This document shows, in pieces, positions 25,445 to 30,276 of a stretch of DNA of 30,276 nucleotides. This DNA comes from Bordetella parapertussis (lineage in GTDB: Bacteria; Pseudomonadota; Gammaproteobacteria; Burkholderiales; Burkholderiaceae_B): the NCBI GenBank assembly GCA_945911685.1, contig CAMEAW010000027.1, positions 1 through 30,276 of the forward strand, read 5' to 3'. A model generated the notes under the pieces. The model did no database searches and was not told where the DNA came from. It saw only the letters and a program-made list of their open reading frames with translations. The position numbers were made by a program, and so were the translations under genes. Position 1 is the stretch's first letter. Each line of letters starts with the position of its first letter.

Positions 25445-27943
25445 CTACTTAGACTGATAATCACGCCAGACTTGTATGGCACGCAAACGCTGTTTCGCCA
25501 CGAGTTCAATTTTTTCTTTGAGCCCCGCGTTGCGCGCCAACAGGTCGCTAAAGCTTTTGGCAGGAAGACACAGTACTTTCGTGTACCCCAGCGAGCGCAC
25601 CTCGAATCCCTCGATTTTTTCAGTGCTCAACAGCGTGAGTTCACCAAAAAACTCACCTGAGCCGAGCTCCGCATGCGTGCCGTCAGGCAAAAGCACCACG
25701 ACGGCTCCAGAGGCAACAATATAAAGACCAAAGGGAGGTAGCTGTTCTCCCCAAATCAGCTGGTTTGGTAAAAAAAGCCTTGGGGTCAACATCTTTGTGA
25801 CTTCACCCACCGCTTGGGCAGGCAAGTCCGATAACAGCGGCACGCGAGCAACCAAGGCCCCGGCACTCATCTCAATGTCCAGCGGCTTAACGTGTTCGAG
25901 ATACCCCCAGCGCTCGTCCGCTTTTTCAAGCAAATCAGCGTACACCTCGCCGCTGACAAGCGACTGCTCGAGCATCTCCGCATATTTTTCGCGCTCCAAG
26001 CCTCTTGCGATCCGCCCAAGATAGCGCTCTTGCAGCCACAACGAATAACTTGGATACTGAAGCTCGAGAGCATGCAAGGCCTCGCGCACCAGCTCAAGGC
26101 GCTGACGATGCGCCTGAGCTACTTGCGCGGTCGCATCGGCCCCAATAATTTCTGGCAATTTGGTTTCAGCAAATTCAAGCAGCTGTTGCCCCACCGAACG
26201 CATCGACATCAAAGCGATAAACCGCTGACTCAATTCGTAAGCCAACCAACGTTGCACACCAAAACGCTCGTGCACGCGCAAGGCCTGGCGAAACCGACGC
26301 GGGTAACGCAACGCACGCGCCACCGCGGTGCGAAACCCCTTGAGGCCCGAGGAGCGCACAAGATCTTCAAGGCGCTCGGCTCGGCCCAACAGTTTTTCGG
26401 CCAGGCGCCGATCGATAATGTCGTGCTTAAGCACATTGAAGTAGCGTTCAAATTCACGCCGCGCCAAAATTAGCAAGCCCAATTCAAGCTTTTCGTTTTC
26501 TGAAAAATCCGCGAGTTGCGTCTCGCTGGCATGCAGCAACGCCTGATCAAAGACCTTGTGCACCCGCGAATGTGCGCTTTCAGGCACCGCTTCGTTTTTT
26601 GCAATTTGGTCGGTTTCTTGTTGAATCAGGGCAGTGGTGACGATGACTGCTTGATTGCGCAACGCACGCTCTTTTGCTGTGAGTGCATTGAGCCCCAAAA
26701 GCTTAATCAGCGGCTGCAACGTCAAGCCGTTTAAAAATAGCGTCGCCAACACAAATCCGGTCGCAGAGATCGCGATAAAGCTACGGGCTTCCTCGGGCAA
26801 GCTGCGATGTTCTGTCACAGCTAGCGCAAGGGCCAACGACACCGCCCCGCGTAAGCCACCCCACCAAATTACGGCCCGATAACTCGGACTCACGCGCGTG
26901 GCAATGCGCAACAAGGACATCAGTGGCAATAAGCCAAAAACAACGACTGCACGTGCAAAAAGCGTGGCGCCAAAAACTAATGCTACATAAAACAAATTGA
27001 TCCAAGTCGCTTGCTCGGTCATTTTTGGCACGAGCATCGCTGCAAGTAAAAAAATCAACGAGTTCGCCCAAAAACCAAATTGATGCCAAGATTGAGACAG
27101 GCTTTCAAAGGTAAGCGGCGCCATCCGCGTGCGCCCAGTCGATCCCACCACCAAGCCCGCAACGACCGTTGAAACAACGCCTGACACATGCAGATAATGT
27201 TCTGCGACATAATAGGCAAAATAGGCCAGTGATAGTGTGAGCGAAATTTCTGCGACGGGCCAGCCTCGCAGCCAGACGAAGGACAAGCAGGTCAGGCGGC
27301 CAAGCAAAAAGCCTGTTGCGGCTCCGCCCAAGAACATCTTTAAAAAAGCAGGCAATAGCATGGTCGACACACCCTCGCTCGGCATAGAAACAAGCGCGAG
27401 TATGAAGGTGTAGACCGCGATTGCAGCAGCATCATTGAGCAGGCTTTCGCCCTCAACCAGTGTCGAGAGCCGTGTTGGTGCGCCAACCTCTTTGAAAATA
27501 CCCACCACAGCTGCCGGATCAGTGGTGGCAACGATCGCGCCCAAGATTAAACAGATCGCCAGGCTAAAGCCGGTGAAATGTGCCAACACGAGCCCAACGC
27601 AGGCCGTGCTAAAGAAGACGGCGACAATGGCGAGTAAAAGAATAGGGCCGAGGTCGTCAATCAGGCGTCGTACGTTCATTGCTAAGGCTGTTTCAAACAA
27701 CAGCACCGGCAAGAAGACAATTAAAAAAGTTTCTGACGATATTTCGAAGTGATTGAATAGGCTTAAAAATTCGCCTAATCCCAATGGTACGAGAGAGTGG
27801 TACTGACCCGACAGGCCGATTGCACAACCTACAATCGCCAACAGCACCGCATAGGGCAGTTTGAGCCGCCCAGCTAGCGGGGGCATGAAGCAGATCAAGG
27901 CCAAGAGCCCAGCGAACCCGAAGACGACCTCGCCGGTACTCAA
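25445..27943 (-). CDS. CPA1-type Na+/H+ antiporter with C-terminal cyclic-nucleotide-binding-like domain
   Basis: The 832-residue protein has three parts. Residues 1-420 form about 12-13 helices of an NhaP/NHE-type exchanger with ATTDPAAVVGIF (139-150), the ion-site pair N170-D171 in EGESLLNDAAAIAVY, and WWGGLRGAVSLALAL. Residues 425-690 form a long, charged, mostly helical cytoplasmic region. The last 130 residues resemble a CAP-type cNMP-binding fold (PNQLIWGEQLPPFGLYIVASGAVVVL, GSGEFFGELTLLS). The phosphate-binding FGE is kept, but the usual arginine of the R-x-A cassette is not obvious (LLSTEKIEGFEVRS), so ligand binding is uncertain. The order of parts resembles plant SOS1. It begins 4 bp after the rpoH stop, hence is probably co-transcribed with it. 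Confidence 0.9.
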   Translation of the reverse strand: MSTGEVVFGFAGLLALICFMPPLAGRLKLPYAVLLAIVGCAIGLSGQYHSLVPLGLGEFLSLFNHFEISSETFLIVFLPVLLFETALAMNVRRLIDDLGPILLLAIVAVFFSTACVGLVLAHFTGFSLAICLILGAIVATTDPAAVVGIFKEVGAPTRLSTLVEGESLLNDAAAIAVYTFILALVSMPSEGVSTMLLPAFLKMFLGGAATGFLLGRLTCLSFVWLRGWPVAEISLTLSLAYFAYYVAEHYLHVSGVVSTVVAGLVVGSTGRTRMAPLTFESLSQSWHQFGFWANSLIFLLAAMLVPKMTEQATWINLFYVALVFGATLFARAVVVFGLLPLMSLLRIATRVSPSYRAVIWWGGLRGAVSLALALAVTEHRSLPEEARSFIAISATGFVLATLFLNGLTLQPLIKLLGLNALTAKERALRNQAVIVTTALIQQETDQIAKNEAVPESAHSRVHKVFDQALLHASETQLADFSENEKLELGLLILARREFERYFNVLKHDIIDRRLAEKLLGRAERLEDLVRSSGLKGFRTAVARALRYPRRFRQALRVHERFGVQRWLAYELSQRFIALMSMRSVGQQLLEFAETKLPEIIGADATAQVAQAHRQRLELVREALHALELQYPSYSLWLQERYLGRIARGLEREKYAEMLEQSLVSGEVYADLLEKADERWGYLEHVKPLDIEMSAGALVARVPLLSDLPAQAVGEVTKMLTPRLFLPNQLIWGEQLPPFGLYIVASGAVVVLLPDGTHAELGSGEFFGELTLLSTEKIEGFEVRSLGYTKVLCLPAKSFSDLLARNAGLKEKIELVAKQRLRAIQVWRDYQSK

Positions 27944-27947
27944 TTTT

Positions 27948-28826
27948 TTAGCTTAGATGTGCGCGCATTTTTTTCATGGCTGCAGCTTCGATCTGGCGGA
28001 TACGTTCGGCAGAGACGCCAAACTCAGCCGCTAAGTCATGCAGTGTGGCACCACCATCGTCTTGTAACCAACGAGACTCTACGATCCGCCTTGAGCGCGC
28101 GTCGAGTATGTCGAGCGCCTGTGTCAAGCCATTGCCTTGCCTGACGTCGGCGGCCTGGCGCTCGAGTACTTGGGTTGGATCTGAGCGACCCTCGTCTGAT
28201 AGGTAGGCAATCGGTGCATAGGACTCGTCATCGTCGTCCTGATTTTCGAGTGGCAATTCGCGTCCCGACATCCGAACTTCCATTTCACGCACATCTTCGG
28301 GGCTTACCTTGAGCGCGGCCGCGATCTCTGCGACTTGGTGCGTATCAAGTGTTTGGCCATCAGGGCGCAGGCTGCGTAAATTGAAAAATAGCTTGCGTTG
28401 GGCCTTGGTCGTGGCAACCTTCACCATGCGCCAATTGCGCACCACATACTCGTGAATTTCGGCTTTAATCCAGTGCACAGCGAAAGACACAAGACGTACG
28501 CCACGCTCGGGATCAAAGCGCTTCACCGCCTTCATGAGCCCAACATTACCTTCTTGAATCAAATCGGCGTGGGGCAACCCGTAGCCTAAATATTGGCGCG
28601 CGACTGACACCACCAAACGCAGGTGCGACAGCACGAGCTCGCGGGCTGCGCCAATATCCTCTTGGTCGCGCAGTCGACGCGCGAGCGTGAGCTCTTGCTC
28701 GGCCGAGAGCACCGGCAAGCGGTTGACCGTCGTAATGTAGGCCTCAATCGTGCCCAGCGAACCGGGATTTGAGATGGCCATTGCAAGTTGTGAGGGTTGT
28801 AAAGTCAAAGCAGCAGAGTTTGTCAT
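27948..28826 (-). CDS. rpoH: Heat-shock sigma factor RpoH (sigma-32)
   Basis: The 292-residue protein directs RNA polymerase to chaperone and protease genes. Seen are region 1.2/2 (LPVLSAEQELTLARRLRD, LVVSVARQYLGYGLPHADLIQEGNVGLMKAV and FDPERGVRLVSFAVHWIKAEI), and the RpoH box QRKLFFNLRS just after the core. Region 4 carries LHDLAAEFGVSAERIRQIEAAAMKKMR. The acidic run QDDDDES lies between regions 2 and 4. The ATG at 28826 is taken as start; an in-frame GTG at 28847 would add seven residues. A perfect CIRCE element overlaps its promoter. It leads a two-gene leftward unit with the Na+/H+ antiporter (4 bp apart), an uncommon partner. Confidence 0.96.
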   Translation of the reverse strand: MTNSAALTLQPSQLAMAISNPGSLGTIEAYITTVNRLPVLSAEQELTLARRLRDQEDIGAARELVLSHLRLVVSVARQYLGYGLPHADLIQEGNVGLMKAVKRFDPERGVRLVSFAVHWIKAEIHEYVVRNWRMVKVATTKAQRKLFFNLRSLRPDGQTLDTHQVAEIAAALKVSPEDVREMEVRMSGRELPLENQDDDDESYAPIAYLSDEGRSDPTQVLERQAADVRQGNGLTQALDILDARSRRIVESRWLQDDGGATLHDLAAEFGVSAERIRQIEAAAMKKMRAHLS

Positions 28827-28866
28827 GAAAGAATCGCTCCAAAACACGGGCGCGATCTGTGTTGAG

Positions 28867-28896
28867 ATTTTAGCACTCTCGCTGCCCGAGTGCTAA
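28867..28896 (-). promoter_or_regulatory. Sigma-70-like promoter of rpoH overlapping CIRCE
   Basis: On the minus strand TTAGCA (28896-28891) and TAAAAT (28872-28867) are separated by 18 bp, close to sigma-70 -35 and -10 boxes. The transcript would start near 28860, about 34 bases before the rpoH ATG. The operator lies over both boxes, so bound repressor would block the promoter. Confidence 0.6.
28870..28896. promoter_or_regulatory. CIRCE element (HrcA operator)
   Basis: TTAGCACTC (28870-28878), nine-base spacer, GAGTGCTAA (28888-28896): both half-sites match the CIRCE consensus exactly. HrcA binds this at low temperature or in unstressed cells and represses chaperone operons. Here it precedes rpoH, so HrcA likely represses the heat-shock sigma factor gene itself. 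No hrcA gene is in the window. Confidence 0.95.
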
Positions 28897-29010
28897 TAAG
28901 ACGTGGGTTTGATCAGAAAGTTCCGCATTTCTTCTTGGGGTGTTAATCTCAAGGGGCTGCGGTCGGCGACCAGCGGATCCTAGGTTTGCTGATTCACTTT
29001 TGGTTTGGGT

Positions 29011-29955
29011 ATGTCCGATTTAGTTAAGTTTTTATCAAAAATTTTGCTGGCGTGTCTGCTTGTCATAGCCGTGGGCTGGGCAACCTATATCGGCGTGCGC
29101 TTTTATCACGCCGAACAAGTGGCTTATCGGTGGATCTCGGGTTTAGCGGCCAAAGAAGCTCAGTTTGAGAAAAAGATCACCAACAGCGGTGGCAACACGC
29201 TGACCGGCTATGCCACACCAGATCGCGCCAAAGTAATTGAAGGCATCGAGGGTAACCTCTCTGGGCTCACTTATGATGCGCTTCAAAAACGCCTTTGGGC
29301 GGTTTCTAACAAGCCTACTGCGCTGATCGCGCTGTCGATTGATGGTCAACTGCTGGCCACTTACCCCATTAAAGGCATGTCAGACGTCGACGGGGTGGCT
29401 TGGATGGGCGGCAACCGCGTTGCTCTAGTGAATGGCGCGCGCAACCGGATTGCGTTGGTCGAGATACCGACAACTGTGCAAAGCATCGACACAGCTCGCA
29501 GCTTTTCGTTGGTGCTTAGATTTGGTGAGTCTGAAGACAGCAATCACGGCCTTCAAGGTTTGGGCTACGACCTCAAGCGTGACCGGATGTACATCGCCAA
29601 AGAACACAGCCCGCGAGCACTCTATCGGGTTAGTGGCTTAAATTATTTGCAAACGGTAGATTCGCGCGGCCTACGTATTGAAAACGTGAGCCGTTGGCTC
29701 GACGAAGTCCCCTTCGCCACCGACCTGTCATCGGTCGAGGTCGACCCCTCGACCGGGCGTATATTTTTATTAAGCGAAGAGTCTCAGATGGTGGTGCAGC
29801 TCGACGGCGATAGCGGCGAAGGGCGTGGCATGTTGTCTTTATCCTCTAAGGGTTCGACCCCAATGCCCCGTCCAGAGGGTGTAGCAGCGGACGAGGCCGG
29901 CAGCTTATATATCGTGAGCGCCCCAAACTTGTTCTATCGCCTTCGCAAGCCTTAA
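29011..29955 (+). CDS. SdiA-regulated/YjiK-like membrane-anchored beta-propeller protein
   Basis: The 314-residue protein has one N-terminal helix (residues 9-27, ILLACLLVIAVGWATYIG) and then a periplasmic domain of repeated WD-like or YVTN-like strands. Examples are EGIEGNLSGLTYDALQKRLWAVSN, DVDGVAWMGGNRVALVN and LSSVEVDPSTGRIFLLSEES, quoted in part. The EG-N-SGLT, NRIALV and PEGVA patterns fit the SdiA-regulated (YjiK) family, whose role is unknown; some relatives bind Ca2+ or are outer-surface proteins. The ATG at 29011 is used; a TTG two codons earlier is in frame but less likely. It faces rpoH across 184 bp that include the CIRCE element, but whether that also affects this gene is unknown. 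Confidence 0.8.
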   Translation: MSDLVKFLSKILLACLLVIAVGWATYIGVRFYHAEQVAYRWISGLAAKEAQFEKKITNSGGNTLTGYATPDRAKVIEGIEGNLSGLTYDALQKRLWAVSNKPTALIALSIDGQLLATYPIKGMSDVDGVAWMGGNRVALVNGARNRIALVEIPTTVQSIDTARSFSLVLRFGESEDSNHGLQGLGYDLKRDRMYIAKEHSPRALYRVSGLNYLQTVDSRGLRIENVSRWLDEVPFATDLSSVEVDPSTGRIFLLSEESQMVVQLDGDSGEGRGMLSLSSKGSTPMPRPEGVAADEAGSLYIVSAPNLFYRLRKP

Positions 29956-29986
29956 GGGCGACGTCGGGCATGAAAGCGCTCTAACG

Positions 29987-30276
29987 ATGGCTCGATTACC
30001 CAGACTTTTTGCACCGGATTTGGCGCAATTAATGACAGCGCAGTTCACTCCTGCGACCGCTAGCGTGCTCAGCGCCTCGCCAGGGCCTACTTTTGAGCTG
30101 CTGTTGGGTTGGCTCGGGCAGAGTGCGCACCTCCATCGTGTCTCGGTGCACGGCTGGTGCCTCGCTTCAAAAGGGCTGTATCTACTCGCGACGCCAAGCG
30201 ATGCGCTTGGCGTGTCTCGTTTGGTGCAAGACCTTGGGCGACGGTTGGCCGCCCATTTAAAAATGGGGAGCGTGTT
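29987..30276 (+). CDS. RAYT-like (REP-associated tyrosine transposase, Y1 family) protein, N-terminal part only
   Basis: An open frame from ATG 29987 runs off the right edge, about 96 codons. It begins MARLPRLFAP and continues with LSASPGPTFELLLGWLGQSA, HRVSVHGWCLASKGLYLLATPS and LVQDLGRRLAAHLK. This order (MARLPR-start, then HxVxxHGWxLxxxxLxLLATP, then GRRLA) resembles the Y1-transposase-like family common in Burkholderiales. The HUH histidines and catalytic tyrosine expected further on are outside the window, so activity cannot be judged. It starts 31 bp after the YjiK-like gene. I saw no REP repeats around it. Confidence 0.55.
   Translation, partial: MARLPRLFAPDLAQLMTAQFTPATASVLSASPGPTFELLLGWLGQSAHLHRVSVHGWCLASKGLYLLATPSDALGVSRLVQDLGRRLAAHLKMGSV

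Noticed and set aside
25892..26473. 193-codon open frame antisense to the antiporter
   Set aside because: It lies wholly inside the helical region of the antiporter gene and has no independent support.

Overview
The window looks like chromosomal core and near-core DNA of a betaproteobacterium in the order Burkholderiales, most likely Alcaligenaceae-like. The lineage call rests on gene content: a cytochrome c oxidase cluster with the small DUF2909 and DUF2970 membrane proteins and a 39-residue assembly-type protein, a PhaM-like PHB-granule protein, a DUF3717 protein, and an RpoH gene under a CIRCE element. I found no rRNA, tRNA, CRISPR array, prophage or insertion sequence. The only hint of mobile DNA is the start of a RAYT-like reading frame at the right edge.

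Left part (1-7.9 kb): a truncated MocR-type regulator faces an omega-amino-acid:pyruvate aminotransferase across an intergenic region holding a perfect 12-bp inverted repeat. Next come a cytoplasmic gamma-glutamyltransferase-family enzyme, then on the opposite strand a membrane EAL phosphodiesterase and a secreted AlgX/AlgJ-like SGNH protein.

Middle (8-15.6 kb): glmS faces an Lrp/AsnC regulator across an AT-rich, palindrome-rich region. A leftward series phaM - glmU - MFS exporter - GT4 glycosyltransferase follows, with the last three genes tightly packed. GlmS and GlmU together supply UDP-GlcNAc for the envelope. A DUF3717 gene follows on the other strand.

Right-centre (15.6-24.3 kb): a leftward aa3-type cytochrome c oxidase locus encodes structural subunits (ctaC, ctaD, ctaE), small membrane proteins, SURF1, a Sco-like membrane protein, heme A synthase (ctaA), heme O synthase (ctaB) and an SCO copper chaperone. 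One DUF2909 gene sits inside it on the opposite strand. The CtaG/Cox11 copper chaperone usually found between ctaD and ctaE in this order is not in the window.

Right part (24.4-30.3 kb): a NUDIX hydrolase, then a leftward rpoH - Na+/H+ antiporter pair. The antiporter has a C-terminal cyclic-nucleotide-binding-like domain. A perfect CIRCE element overlaps the probable sigma-70 promoter of rpoH. An SdiA-regulated/YjiK-like membrane-anchored protein and the partial RAYT-like gene close the window.

Most of this is ordinary housekeeping DNA. The best leads are the CIRCE-controlled rpoH-antiporter unit, the ctaG-less oxidase locus with a second Sco-like protein carrying a Ser/Thr repeat insertion, and the perfect palindromes in the two regulator-target intergenic regions. 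I see no clear evidence for a wholly new system.
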